Assembly: GCA_040285825.1 (NCBI GenBank)
Contig: JAUPSS010000013.1
Span: 310,001 to 374,000 of the forward strand
DNA length: 64,000 bases
Direction of reading: 5' to 3'
Source of the DNA: Eukaryota sp. TZLM1-RC
Lineage: Eukaryota > Metamonada: BaSk clade
A program made the position numbers and the translations under genes. The notes under the pieces were generated by a model. It was given only the letters and a program-made list of their open reading frames with translations, was not told the DNA's origin and searched no databases. Within the stretch, counting starts at the first letter, position 1. Every line of letters begins with the position of its first letter. Below are positions 19,268-30,634 of this stretch, one piece after another.

Positions 19268-20164
19268 AATCAATTTTGTATTTTTTTATTTTTTTTATTT
19301 TTGAATTTTTTATTTCTGATTATAGTTTTTCCCAAAATGAGATATGCTTCATAATTATGACATTTATTCAGTTTATTTTCTCAGAAATAAGATTAAGTTG
19401 GGTTTTTAATTTTATTTAAACCAACAAACTTGTAATAAACTAATTTTTATTCCAATGAATTCCAACAATTATTTAAAATTCCTCTTGTTTTCTCTATTTT
19501 GGCCTTGTTTGTAAGTCTCAGACAATGTTAATGGAAGATATATATCTACATTATTCTTGTTAATGATTCTTATAAATTCACTCCCTCAATTGTAACTTTG
19601 AAAATAAAACTACTTTGAATTATTGCTAAACAGAACAACTTCGTATTTAATAGTAATTTATTCATCTTGCACAGTGAACACAATAAACTCCTAACCAATG
19701 GGACTAAATTCTATGAACTAAGATTTCATCTACTAATTCTTGATGTATAAACAGAACAATGAATTTAAACTATACTTTTTTGATTGACACTACATTTGAA
19801 TAATGCTAACAATTGTCTCTCTTCAATACAAACAGCCTTAAAACAATCTACATTCATCTTTGGTGAAACAAAAACTACATTGGACGTATTTTGACCTCTA
19901 TTTATGTGCTTGTTGCTTCACAAGCTGTTCTATTGTTGAGCTAATTGTTGTAGGTTCATCAAAGCATATTAAGACATTACTGAAAGAATAATTCTCCATT
20001 TTATTCACTGATGGTGGATTCAATACAAGATTTTGATGACACTTTCATTGGTTCTGCTTATGTTGTCAAAAACTGTTGTTGGTTATCCATGTTTCCCCAT
20101 GAATGAAAGATACTTTCATTTGTTGAATCCCACACAATTCACCTTCAAGTTCTTCAATCTTCAT
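19268..20164. other. Intergenic, no gene seen
   Basis: Very AT-rich. Starts with T-runs likely to be part of the zinc transporter 3' region. No coding signal found. Confidence 0.5.
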
Positions 20165-20298
20165 GGAGTGTTGCATTTCTATGATGGGTTGGAGGGCTTG
20201 AAGAATTGGGTGATGTACAAATTAGTCATTTGTATATCGAAAGGTTGTTGAGAATGGAGAGTTTGCTAAACTTTTCACTTTTTTAAATAGTGCTTAAA
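20165..20298 (+). pseudogene. 3'-end fragment of the thioesterase gene
   Basis: Plus-strand sequence matches the last 27 codons and the 3' flank of the thioesterase gene at 37840-38373, including GLEELGDVQISHLYIERLLR and the downstream taaatagtgctt. It stops at the 3' end of a family A LINE. A second such fragment lies near 49 kb. Confidence 0.8.
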
Positions 20299-20358
20299 AA
20301 TTTTATTTATTGAATTTGCACACTTAATTAAATTAACTCATAACTAATGGGACAACTA

Positions 20359-20691
20359 TCATTGAACCAAGATTTCCTCTACAAAATCTTGATCTGCTTG
20401 CTGTCTAGCTAAAGCTTCTCTTATTCGATTGAAAAACCGAGGTAATCTATTAATAATGGCAAATTGAATCCGTGAACGCCATAAAAAAATATCAAATCTT
20501 TTCATTGTTTTTTCTTGCACCATTTTTTGGAAGTCATTCAAACAAGTTTTTGCTTCATCTGATAATCTTCCATTTATCGAAAATGGGAAAGCAATAAAAA
20601 CCAGCTGTGTATTTCTATCGGCATTAGCCTCTTCAATATCTTTATCATATTTTCTATGTTTCTCTTTTGCTTTAAAATCAAGAGCAGTCAC
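20359..20691 (-). pseudogene. Family A LINE, C-terminal piece of the endonuclease region
   Basis: Codes the last 110 residues of the family A protein: FKAKEKHRKYDKDIEEAN, where the K-x-x-K-Y motif closes the endonuclease core, to the terminal QQADQDFVEEILVQ. It joins the frame at 23250-25256 when the family B insert is removed; the insertion lies inside the codons for NPV. Confidence 0.85.
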
Positions 20692-20699
20692 AGGATTAA

Positions 20700-23136
20700 A
20701 TTTTAAGTGCCCTAAACCTAATAATGTAAGTTATTGGGAGCAAAATCCCGTAACTAATGATGAACTAATTAAATTGATAAACCACTTACCATCTGGAAAA
20801 GCGCCTGGTCCATCAATGATCACTTTTGACATGTTAAAATCCACGATAAACCAATGTCCTGAATGTATTGATGATTTGGTTTTCTTTTTCAACAAAATTT
20901 TAACATTAAAAATGAAGCTTCCATCTGAAATGACAAGTTCACGCTTAATTGCTTTAAAAAAGAATGAATCAAAAATAAGGCCAATTGCAATTGGTGAATC
21001 TTTGTCTCGTATTCTTGCTTCAGCTGTGTTTGGCAGGATTGGTAAAAAGGCTAAAGATTTTTTTAGTCCTTTCCAATTTGGAATTAAAACAGTTGATGGT
21101 GCATCTTCTGCAGCACTCTCTTCTGATGTCTTTTTTAATTCCAATACTTCGAATTATATTTTTAATTTGGATTTTAAAAACGCTTTCTATGCAGTGAAGA
21201 GGTCGTCCATCTTGCCCTTGCTTCAAACTCATTTTCCAGAAGCTGAGTCGTTCTTTTACAATTTTTATGGCTCACAGTCAACTCTTGTTTATGAGGAATT
21301 CAATCCAATATCATCATCTGGTGTCAAACAAGGTGATCCATTAGGTCCTTTCTTTTTCTGTCTTGCTATCCATCCTTTAATGTGTGAATTAAAACAAGAA
21401 TTTCCAGATGTTCATATAACTGCTTATATGGATGACATATCAATAATTGGTCCAATTGATTCATTGAGAACAATTGCTGAAATTGTTCAACAGCGCTATT
21501 ATGAAATTGGTCTTTCTCTAAATATTTCCAAATGTTTATTGATTGGTAGAGAGCCTGCTGATTTCATTATTGATGGTCAAAGTGTTCCTTTTATCAATTA
21601 TTTTGAATCAGGATTTCGTTTTTTAGGTTGTTATTTAGGCAACTTTGATGAAATTCGAAATCAACTTTCCTCTCTTTTGGATAATTTTGAAGAAGAATTG
21701 ATGGTTCTTTCAGATTTAAATATTGAAAAACATCTTAAATTTTTCTTCCTCAGAATTTGTTATTCAGGGAAATTTACTCATATTTTACGATCAACATCAC
21801 CATCTATTTCTCTCGAATTTTGCAGAATTTTTAATGAATTAAGAACAAAATTTTTGGCTAATTTGCTCGATATTGATTCTTCTTTTTTACGTAGTCATAT
21901 TTTTTGTAGCACAGAATTGGGAGGCCTGGATTTTCACAAATCAAAATATTTGTGTAAAGCCGCATTCATCGGTGGAGGAAAAAATTTCGTTTTTGAATTT
22001 TTGAAACGTTTTCCTGAAAACCAGCATTTGATAGAATGTTGTGTTAGTGACTATTTAGTGTCCTTGCAGAGTGAAATTGAATGCATCTCTCCTCACATAT
22101 GGTCCAAATGCTTTCCTGCTGATATTCAAGAAATTCCACCCAGGAGTTTGATTTCCTTGAAATTTGCATATGCTAAATTGCAGAAAAAGATATTAAAAGT
22201 TTTTGAAAACTTGGATTTCACTGTTCGTCTTAGCTTGGCTAAAGAAAAGAATCCCGTTTTGCAAACTTTTTAATTGACCTCAAGGATAGTAGCTCAAGTT
22301 GTCTTATTTCCCAGATTCCAAATGTATATGGTCTATTATTAAATGATCATCAATGGACAACTGCCTTCAGGATGAGGTGTTTCTTGTGGCCATGTAGTGT
22401 GCCAAATGATTTGATTTGTCGTTGTGGTCAGCTCATTAATCTGAATCATTTATTTAATTGCAAATTTAATATTACATATCGCTCAGTTGTTCACGATGCT
22501 GTTAGAGACCAACTATACGCTATGTGCAAAAGCCATCACATTGAAGCTTTTGTTGAACCACTTGTGCGAAGGTTGTCATCTGAAAATGAAAATGAAAATA
22601 CTTTTGGGAAACGCCGTGCTGATTTAATTACCCCTGCGACTGATGGTGTTATTAAAGTTGTTGATGTTGTCACTGTTGATGTTTGTAAAGACTCAGCAAT
22701 TGACTTTGCTAAAAGAGATGAAACTCCACTTTGCTTTGCTGAAAAGAGCAAAATCAAAAAGTACAATGAACCCTTATCTCAGCTAGGACGTGTTGAGCAT
22801 GTTAAGTATCAGTTGGTTCCATTTGCTGTTTCTCTTTTTGGTAACATTGGAATATCTGGCATTAAATTTCTTGAAGGTTTCAGAAGTTTAATAAAAGAAA
22901 GAGCAGGAAAAGAATTGAACTTCAATTTCTGGCACAATAGAATTGTTTTCAGTATTCTTAAAGCAATTCCAGAAATGTTGACCAAAGCACTGTTACAATT
23001 AGGAATAGAGTATGAAAATCGCGCGCTTAAAAGATTTGATGATGTTGATGCGTGTATTGAGGATATTGAGTTCTAGTTTTTTGTTTAATGTTTTGTTAGC
23101 GTTGAAAATAAATTTATCCTAAAAAAAACAAAAAAA
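20700..23136 (+). mobile_element. 5'-truncated family B LINE inserted in the family A LINE
   Basis: Flanked by the 8-bp direct repeat aggattaa (20692-20699 and 23137-23144), so boundaries are exact. The 5' end begins in mid reading frame, just before the RT domain, and the 3' end carries an A-rich tail (aaaaaaaacaaaaaa). It lies in the opposite orientation to its host element. The structure fits target-primed insertion with incomplete reverse transcription. Confidence 0.92.
20707..23076 (+). pseudogene. Family B reverse transcriptase and restriction-like endonuclease
   Basis: The frame is open from the insertion edge to 22273 and, after a frameshift near 22270, from about 22275 to 23076. RT landmarks are LPSGKAPGPS, NLDFKNAFYAV, SSGVKQGDPLGP and the catalytic AYMDDISIIGP. 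Then come a C-x-C...H-x4-C zinc motif (RCGQLINLNHLFNC), RSVVHDAVRD, and the endonuclease pattern RRADLI ... VVDVVTVDV ... KIKKY. The protein ends ACIEDIEF. One frameshift and the missing N-terminus make it inactive. Confidence 0.85.
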
Positions 23137-23144
23137 AGGATTAA

Positions 23145-25536
23145 GTTTTCTTCTGTGAACCAAAGTATCATTTGCAACATTATATGAGACAAAGTCAACA
23201 ACAGCTTCAGAGTTATCAATCCAATCACAGTATACATCACCTCTATCATCTAACCAAAATTATTCAATGACAGTGTTTCCTTCTGCAGAGGTTCTTTGAT
23301 ACACGAAATTCTTGCAGTTTGTGCCATACTAAAAACAGTGTCTCTGACAGCATCATGTAATGAGAAACGATAAGTTATCAATTTCGAACAATTCAGAGCA
23401 TGTCGCAAAGTGAGCTGAGGTGAATTCGAACAAATACATTTTTCTTTTGATAATAGTTGATTAATGAGGATATTCAAATATAATCTCATTTTTGTTTCAA
23501 ACGCTTCATTAGTAGCACACAGTCCAAATCTTCGTGGTACAATGGTTACAAACAGTGAAGAATCTGATGGCTGGTTTTCACAAACACCCTTTTCCAATAA
23601 CAATGAGTGAATATCTTGATTTAAAACAGCCGAGCTGCATATATCATTATAAAAATCATTTTCATACATTCCAGTCAATCGTTTCTGTAATGTTTGAAGA
23701 GTGTATTTTAAATTTAAAAGATTCTTCTCTGAAATGTTGCAATTGAATGATTGGGGAAAGCATCGACTCCATTTTTCTACATCAATTTTCGAAATTTCTT
23801 CATTTAATGCAAAAACAGTGGAACTTTGCGTTGTCATCAATAAATCTTCCCAATCAGTAAATCTTTCGGAAAACTCAAATATTGCATTTCTGCATCCACC
23901 AATAAAGGCACATGAAATAAGAATAGAAGCCTTTGTCCAACCTAAACCACCATAATGTAGACTAAGATAAGCATGGTCTGGAATTTGGAACATTTTACAT
24001 CCCAGTAATTGTGACAAAACTTTTGCACGTAACTCATTAAACTTCTGAGCCAAAGGCCTAGTGATAAGAGGATTTGTAGATCGACATATATGATTAAAAT
24101 TGGAACTAAAACACAGTCTTATAATGGTAAATTTGATGTGTTTTTTTAAATCTAAATTCATCATTCGGTCAATTTTGTCGGAAATTGAGTTCAACTTTTC
24201 AAACAATTTTTTGGTAATTTCATCATTATTTCCTAAAAACGAACCCAAATGACGAATAGCATCAATTGAATATAATTTGGCTTCAATTTCAATACCATCA
24301 ACTATTGTAAAAACTGGAGAATTCGATAACAAAACACATTTAAGTAAATTAAGTCGGAGACCATTTTTTTTAAATAATTCTTTAAAACATACAGTTGCTT
24401 GTTTCACAATATTTAAATCACCAATAAGCACAACATCATCCATATATGCAATCATTTTTAGCGAAGGAAACATCTCTTGAATTTGCAATAAAATAGGATG
24501 AATGGCCAAACAAAACAAAAGAGGTCCTAGCGGATCTCCTTGCTTTACACCACTTGATGAACTCAAAATGCAATTACCAAAATGTAAATTAGAATATGTA
24601 CTATATGTTGATTGAAAATTCGGCATTAATTCCGGCATATATTGCAATAAAGCACCATGGATACTGCGACGACTGAGTGAATTGAATGCATTACTAAAAT
24701 CCAATGACATACAAACATTAGATTCATTTTGGCGAAATAATACATCAGTAGCAAATATCGCTGAAGAGACTCCATCAGTGGTATTAATTCCATATTGAAA
24801 GGGTAATAAAATCTTTTTTGCTTTCTCATTGAACCTGCTTAAGCAACACGCAGAAAAAATATTTTGTAAGCTCTCAGAGACTGCAACAGGACGAACATCC
24901 ATTTTTGAATTTTTGACATGTGCAGTCAAACGAGAACTTCTTAATTCTTCTGGATATCTGAGTTGACCAGTCAATATTTTGTTGAAAAATTTGGTTAATA
25001 TACCAAGGCAATCTTCTGAAGAAATAATTGCGGCTTTTACATGATCAATAGTAATACCAGAAAGTCCGGCAGACTTACTGCGTGGTCTCTTATTTATCAC
25101 CGAAAATACTTCTGATGCCATCAATGGATAATTTTCCCAGTAAGATCCGTAAAAATTTTGATCCATTATAGGGTCTTCCAAAGGATGAAGTATTTTTAGT
25201 TTATCTATTGTATTTTCATTGTTGGGTGCCTTAACTCCGGGGCTTAAAGCTGACAAAGCCTTGGACCATTTGTTGTCAAAGCATTTGTCTTCAAAAATTT
25301 TACTTAATTTCTCAGAAGACTTTTCTCGGTGCTATATAAGTTAAATCTTCGGAATTATTTACGAAATTTTGTTCAAAAGGAGGACAAAAAGAACCAAAAA
25401 ATTCCCAAAGAATATTGATAGCATACTTTCCTTTACATAATTGATCCAAAAATCTTTTAAAAACGAAAGCAAATTCATTGCATTTTGACGGATGAATTTT
25501 TTTGAGGTATTTTAATGGGAGGATGCTAGTTATCAA
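23145..25536 (-). pseudogene. Family A reverse transcriptase and endonuclease, main part
   Basis: Frame 25256-23250 is open for 668 codons: SALSPGVKAPNNENTIDKL, KSAGLSGITIDHV, SLDFSNAFNSLSRRS, SSSGVKQGDPLGPLLF, AYMDDVVLIGD (catalytic), then GGLGWTKAS and CICSNSPQLTLRHALNC (zinc motif). A frameshift at the N-terminal side separates it from 25536-25312 (KCNEFAFVFKRFLDQLCKG). The C-terminus is broken by a one-base loss near 23250 (the Asp-Asp-Arg of the endonuclease) and by the family B insertion. Otherwise well conserved compared with the copy at 32.0-34.5 kb. Confidence 0.85.
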
Positions 25537-26001
25537 CTATGCGGCATTTCAAGCATCGATCAGCCGTTTTTCCTTTTGCATTTTTTCTAAAAGAAATACC
25601 ACAATTGTTGCAAGTTTTGTGCTTGAATCGATTGTTAACTGGTTTTGCAACAACTTGTGGAAAATCATTTATTGGTTCTACCTTAGACTCTTTTCTTCTA
25701 ATAAATTTTCTTTTACATTTTGTTTCAGAATTTGTCACATCATTTTTTCCAACATTGGGGCATGTTCGAGCATTATGTCCTTGTTGTCGACACTTTGAGC
25801 ATCTGTAGGAGCGTGGCTTCGTTTTTGAACAAACTTTGTTTTCATCGTGATTTTCTAAAAATTCTTGATCAGAAATTTATTTTTGTCCAAAAATGAAGAG
25901 AGAAGAGGTTGAGGAGGAGAGGTGGAAAGGACCTCTTGAGCATCTTGTTGTCTATCGTTCTTTCTTTTGACTCCATTGGAATCAGGAACTGATTCAGACA
26001 T
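25526..26001 (-). pseudogene. Family A LINE N-terminal zinc-finger region
   Basis: Starts MSESVPDSNGVKRKN at 26001. After a frameshift near 25870 it carries a CCHC knuckle, CSKCRQQGHNARTC, and then a second zinc motif, CNNCGIS ... RCLKC (C-x2-C ... C-x2-C). The frame ends in TAG at 25526. Past that stop the same frame, once a homopolymer change in an A-run near 25500 is allowed for, leads into the RT region, so the ancestral element probably had one long ORF. The same region occurs at 47.75-48.17 kb. Confidence 0.75.
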
Positions 26002-26150
26002 CAACAAGAAAGAATAGAAACAATGATCGCAGTTCAGCCAGGTTTTAAGTTAAACGGTTTTATGTAGAGGAAGTAAAAAGCGATCAGAAAACAACGCTCC
26101 ATAAAAAGGACGGTCACTTTTATAGGCACACAAAATTGTGACAATGTGTG

Positions 26151-26222
26151 GCGATTGTAGTATAATGGTCAGTACTCTCCGTTGTGGCCGGGGTGATCCA
26201 GGTTCAATTCCTGGCAATCGCA
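26151..26222 (+). tRNA. tRNA-His (GTG)
   Basis: 72 nt. Acceptor GCGATTG pairs with CAATCGC, followed by discriminator A. D arm GTAT/GTAC, anticodon stem CTCCG/CGGGG with loop TTGTGGC giving anticodon GTG. T arm CCAGG-TTCAATT-CCTGG. Unlike the copies at 35.5 and 47.5 kb there is no T-run just after the gene; the first TTTT is about 45 nt downstream, at the edge of the LINE inserted there. It marks the left end of the giant palindrome. Confidence 0.93.
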
Positions 26223-26266
26223 TATTACATATATGTAGGTGCACCAGAATGACACTAATTCCAAAT

Positions 26267-28402
26267 GTTTTAACTGATTTTATTCAAACAAAATTATAAA
26301 ATTCTCAAAATCAGTCTCGTCAAACTCCACATCTACTATTGAAAACTTACTTACATCATTTTCTTCATAAAATTTTCCTAGTGATAGCAACGATCTAGAA
26401 ACAAGGCTATACATTCCCTTAAAAATAAAAAATACAATTCTGTTTTTCCAAAAGGTTCGGTCAAATATTCTTCCAGTTCTGTTTTTGACAATAGATGAAA
26501 AATCGTCTATAAAAAATAACGCAGTTTTGGCCAAGGTTCCAAATAAAGAAAAAGCAAAAGGACAAAGAAGGTATTGAGTATGTGAGTTGGAATTCACATT
26601 GATGATTTTTTCTGTGTACTTAATAATTTTCGCTTCTTCAGCTCTACGTAAAGGTGAATTATAAGATGGTGCCAATTTTTCATTTGAGCTGTTTGTTACA
26701 TCAGTAGATCTGACGTCAATAATGATCATTGATCCATCAAGACCGGGAACTAACTTATCACCGCGGCTATCACCAAAAGAATTTCTGTCAGCTTCATCAG
26801 CCAAATTTGAAAGCAAAGGTTCTAAAAAAGATTCGATCTTGTAGGACTAAAACATACAATAAAGCTGATCACGGACTGCATCATGCACTTTTGATCTAAA
26901 AGTAATAAAACGATTACAATTAAATAAATGGTTTGGAGTGACAGTCTTTCCACATTTACAAATTAAACCACGTGGAAGATTATCAGGCCAAATAAAAGAT
27001 CGAAGACGCATAGATAATAAAAAGCAAGGGTCAGCTAGAAACAAACCATAAATTCCTGGTACTTGATTAATTAAACAAGAGGCAGAACTATCACAAACAT
27101 CCAGTAAAAAATCTGTAGAAGCGGGATTTTTCTGTTTGGCCATGCCAAGACGTACTTCATAATCCAGGCCTTCAAATATTACTGTCAGTTTTTGTTAAAG
27201 CTTCTTCACACAATGCCTTAAATTAACTAATTTTCGTGGAGGATTATCTTGAACTGAGTCGGGAAAACATTGACACCAAATTTCTGGTGCAATTTTATTA
27301 ATAACAACATCAAGGTCATACAAATATTTTGAAAATGATGGATCAAGCAAATGGCTATTCTCAGGAAAACAATTGAAAAATTCAAAAATCAAATTTTTCC
27401 ACCGCCAAGAAAGCTGCTTGACAAAAGTTGAAGATTTAGTAAAGCCAACAACACCAAATTGTGAAGATGAGAACAAGTGGACTCGAATAAAATCAGAATT
27501 CACTTCTAATGGGGAAGCAAAGAAAGTTGCACGAAGTTGATTAAATCATCGGCAAAAATCAATAGACAAAGATGGTGCTGTTAGTCTTAATAAGTGAGTA
27601 GTTTTTTGGGAGCCCAAATTTTCAAAACAAAAATTTGATATGTTTCTCTATTTCTAATTCAGAAATTAATTGAAGCTCATTACCAAGTTTTTCAGCAATT
27701 TCATTAAGATTTTTAGTTAATTCATCAACATTTCCTAACCAACAGCCTAAAAAACGAAAAGCTTCTTGAGAAATATTGGTAAAAAGAATTTTACAATCAT
27801 TGATTTCAAATTCTTTGAATTCATTACCAACTAATAGACATTTTCGAAGATTCAAGTGAAGTCGTATTTTTTCATACTATGAAGCAAACTCAATAAAAGC
27901 TTTTTGGACTACATCAAAAGGACCAATAAGGGAAATGTCATCCATATAACTTACAATTTTTAGAGGAAAGTATTTTTCATTAATTGCTTTCAAAGATTCC
28001 TGAATTGCAATACAAAATAATAATGGGCGCAAGGGATCCCCTTGCTTTATACAAGATGAAGACTTTGAAGAAAATACATCATACACCAATTTACTGGTCT
28101 TACCGTAAAACAAGTAGAAATAACTTAATAGTTCAGGAATATGTTTTCAATTACTTCGTAAATTGCTTTTCCTTTTACACTGTTGACAACATTTCTGAAA
28201 TCTAAATTGAAAATGAAATTTCCTTTGGAGTTAAAAAACGAGTCAGATGTTAGAGCAGCAACTGAAGCTCCATCAATCGTTTGAATACCAAATTGCAATG
28301 GCGACAAAAATTTACCAGCCTTTTTTCACAATTTTATTAAAAATAAATGAGGCAAACAAACGAGAGAGAGATTCACCTACTGCAAAGGAACGAATTCAAT
28401 TC
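26267..28402 (-). mobile_element. 5'-truncated family B LINE (subfamily B2) in the left palindrome arm
   Basis: Minus-strand pieces at 28313-28125, 28113-27877, 27855-27622, 27503-27195, 27143-26847 and 26816-26280 are family B in order: LQFGIQTIDGAS, IKQGDPLRPL, SYMDDISLIGP, CGKTVTPNHLFNC, GDKLVPGLDGSMIIIDV and KIIKYTEKI. Upstream, the frame FAVGESLSRLFASF continues to about 28390. The 12-bp flanks ctaattccaaat (26255-26266) and ctaactccaaat (28403-28414) differ at one base and are the target-site duplication. Several frameshifts show it is dead. Confidence 0.85.
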
Positions 28403-29377
28403 CTAACTCCAAATTCGATATCGAAAGAAACATCTTTACTGAGGCAACTCGACAAACCATTACAATTTTTTCTGTTATCCCTTTTTCCAAAGTATTTGCT
28501 TGTAGGTTTTCACTGTGATTTCAGGATGTCCAAAGTAGATATTTTATTTTCCTCTTACAATTCTTTAATGTATAACAGAATTTAATTCCGATTAAACTTT
28601 TTATGTGTCTGCTAATGAGTTTTCATTCAACAGTTGACCAATTGAATGGCACTACTAACACCACTCCACATTTGCAGACTTTGGCTGTGAGCTTTTCAAG
28701 AGTTATCAACAGTGATTGAACTTGAATTCCTTCCAAAACTCGATAAAAATTGTTGACAGTTTTGGTTGTGTTAATTGTAATGAACCAAGCCAACACCATG
28801 CATTGGGCAAACAACATGTTGGTGTTGGCACTGTGAATAGGCCCTGTGAGTACACAAGAAGTACGTTGTTACATCAAAAATGTATCAATAAATTGACATT
28901 GTATTTGTGAATAGTGGAAAATCAATCGTATCATTTCTACTTTTGGATTAGAAGCACAAATTGCTTCCATAGTACAATAGGTCTGGTTTCTTGATTAGTC
29001 ATAATCCATTTTATCAAATCAAAACTCCTACCACACTGATAAAAGATCTTCAGCAACATCTACATTCTTCTTTACATGCATATCGTACAAAGTTTTACAT
29101 CTTTCAAAACCTTTTATTATCTAAAATAATTCATCATCTTGATACAAATAAATTGGTGTTGGTGGGTGCTATGTATTGATACAATCTGGCCAAGACATTT
29201 ATGATCTACTGAAATTAATGTATCATTTGCCAGTGCTCATAATAAATAGAAATTCTATATTGAATACCACTTTTTTAAAGATTAAGCAACTGAGAAATTT
29301 GAAACATTAAATAATTGAAGAGATTACCTACAATTATAAGATTAATTGAGAAAATTTTGTGATAGACTGCAGGTGCA

Positions 29378-29599
29378 CTACGAGGAATTGATTTGGAATA
29401 TAAGGAGTTCGTTTACATTACATTTGATTACCTCTTTCTGACAATAATTTAAAGGAAAATCTTTCTGAACAACCAAATTCTTTCTATTGTTGAAATATCC
29501 TTTCAATTTAAAAATAATGAATAGGGCAAAAACGCCTCCTTTAATAACAGAAGAAATAAATTGGATGATATTGATTGTGTTAAGGTAGTGTAATTCCAC
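29378..29599 (-). CDS. Conserved 73-codon ORF downstream of GNAT (left copy)
   Basis: MELHYLNTINIIQF and a hydrophobic stretch (GGVFALFIIFKLKGY). The mirror copy at 31635-31856 differs by one residue (Ile to Asn). It begins about 120 bp beyond the GNAT stop on the same strand. The only support is that the frame stayed open in both arms, which is weak because the arms are young. Family unknown. Confidence 0.25.
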   Translation of the reverse strand: MELHYLNTINIIQFISSVIKGGVFALFIIFKLKGYFNNRKNLVVQKDFPLNYCQKEVIKCNVNELLIFQINSS

Positions 29600-29721
29600 A
29601 TAAATGAATCAATTTATAAAAAGGAAACACCATTTAATCACAAAGAGTTTATCGAACAAAAAATATTTACAGTTGTTATTTGAGAAAAAAGCAGTTCAAA
29701 GCAGGATTCAATCATGCTCAA

Positions 29722-30199
29722 CTACCAACGCATTTCCAGATATTTGTTGCTAAATCCTACTGATTGATACAGGAATCTTGCAGGATTGTCAGGTTCCACA
29801 TGTAGGGCGAGGGCTCCTTTGACTTGCTTCTTGGTTTCTGTAAGTAGATATTTACCAATACCTTTGGTTAAAAAATGATGAACTCATACCTTGGCCACGG
29901 GTTGAAGCTTTCACAGCAATGTAAACAAGAATGTTTTCAGGAATGTAACCCTTGAAGTTGGTTTCATTCACAACGACAACACCAAGAATTTCCTTCTTAC
30001 GATAAGCGACTAGACATACACCGCCAAAGCCTGGCTTGTCAGAGAAGGCATAATCCAGGCACTTATGGATGTCCTCTAAAGGATCTCCAAAACGTTCCAG
30101 ACTCACAAAGAGAAACTGGGCAATTTCGTCTTTTGTGAAGAGAGAATCCTTGTAATTAGAAGGTGACAGTACCTCAAGTTGAACAGATGGAGCGGGCAT
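29722..30199 (-). CDS. GNAT N-acetyltransferase, left-arm copy, with a 28-nt intron
   Basis: Exon 1 is 30199-29890 and exon 2 is 29861-29722; together they code 149 residues. The intron (29862-29889, 28 nt) starts GTATGAG and ends CAAAG. Splicing joins CGTGGCCAAG to GTATTGG, giving RGQGIGKYLL, the acetyl-CoA-binding motif A (R/Q-x-x-G-x-G/A) of GNAT enzymes. Other family features are ILVYIAVKAS before the motif and NPARFLYQSVGF near the end. The extra T compared with the right-arm copy lies inside the intron, so this copy is not frameshifted. It acetylates an unknown amine. Upstream sequence differs from the right copy by an indel of about 185 bp. Confidence 0.85.
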
Positions 30200-30408
30200 A
30201 ATGGCAAAAATTCAGTGACAGGTGGAGAGAAAAATAATGGAGTATGGGAAAAGTGCTGCTTGTCCCCAATACTCGTCTGCACGCAACACTTGTGCATACC
30301 AAAATCAAAACTTACAGCACATCACAAAAAATTTTACAAAAAAAAATTATTGATTGATTGTTACAGTATCAATCAGTAAGGCTTTCTAAGTATGCCTTAC
30401 TTACACGT

Positions 30409-30634
30409 ATATACAAGTGGTAGCCTATAAGGCTGACATTTTCTGTATTGGTCCAGAAAGTAAAATTCAAACAGTTGCTAATGAAGCTGCTACATTATAT
30501 CAATTCAAAAGTCTTGAACTGAATGTTCAAAAATGTATTTTAAATGTGCTTTTAAATGTATTTTTTTAATAAAACAGGATTTTACTATTGTAGATTGTTG
30601 ATTTTGAGTAAATTTTGAGCATCTTCATACCAGA
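30409..30634. other. Palindrome centre containing an RT relic
   Basis: The unpaired spacer is about 225 bp. Its plus strand reads VAYKADIFCIGP ... LELNVQKCIL (30420-30540), which lines up with the catalytic region of family B elements (AYMDDISIIGP ... LSLNISKCLL), with KAD in place of MDD. A LINE fragment therefore sat at, or created, the symmetry point. Confidence 0.6.

Larger units (their letters stand above)
20299..26098 (-). mobile_element. Near-full-length family A LINE interrupted by a family B LINE
   Basis: Minus strand, 3' end near 20299 and 5' end near 26098, about 50 bp upstream of a tRNA-His gene. After removing the family B insert (20700-23136) about 3.4 kb remain. In order: an N-terminal region with zinc motifs (26001-25526), a reverse transcriptase and a C-terminal zinc-binding motif plus restriction-like endonuclease. 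This architecture is that of R2/NeSL/Utopia-type non-LTR retrotransposons. It is the only copy in the window with the complete 5' part. It is inactive because of a stop and frameshifts at the N-terminal junction and the nested insertion. Confidence 0.85.
26098..30408. repeat. Left arm of a giant inverted repeat
   Basis: Outer end: tRNA-His plus about 50 bp of 5' flank. Inner end near 30408. The arm pairs with 30635-35640 once the family B insert (26267-28402) in this arm and the family A insert (31928-34570) in the other are removed. Shared landmarks in mirror order are tRNA-His, gtaggtg...ccaaat, the 28.6-28.9 kb ORFs, the 29.0-29.2 kb sequence, a 73-codon ORF, the GNAT gene and cgtgtaagtaaggc. 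The arms have scattered substitutions and small indels, so they are not one molecule read twice. Confidence 0.88.

Noticed and set aside
23534-24829. Several 60-90-codon ORFs antisense to LINE genes
   Set aside because: They recur antisense to every family A copy at the same place and merely mirror the RT/endonuclease codons.
28623-28910. Opposed 64-codon ORFs conserved in both palindrome arms
   Set aside because: Both strands are open in both arms, and the arms are recent copies, so conservation is not evidence for coding.
29852-30199. Left GNAT copy read as a frameshifted pseudogene
   Set aside because: The one-base difference lies inside a GTATG...AG intron; after splicing both copies are intact.
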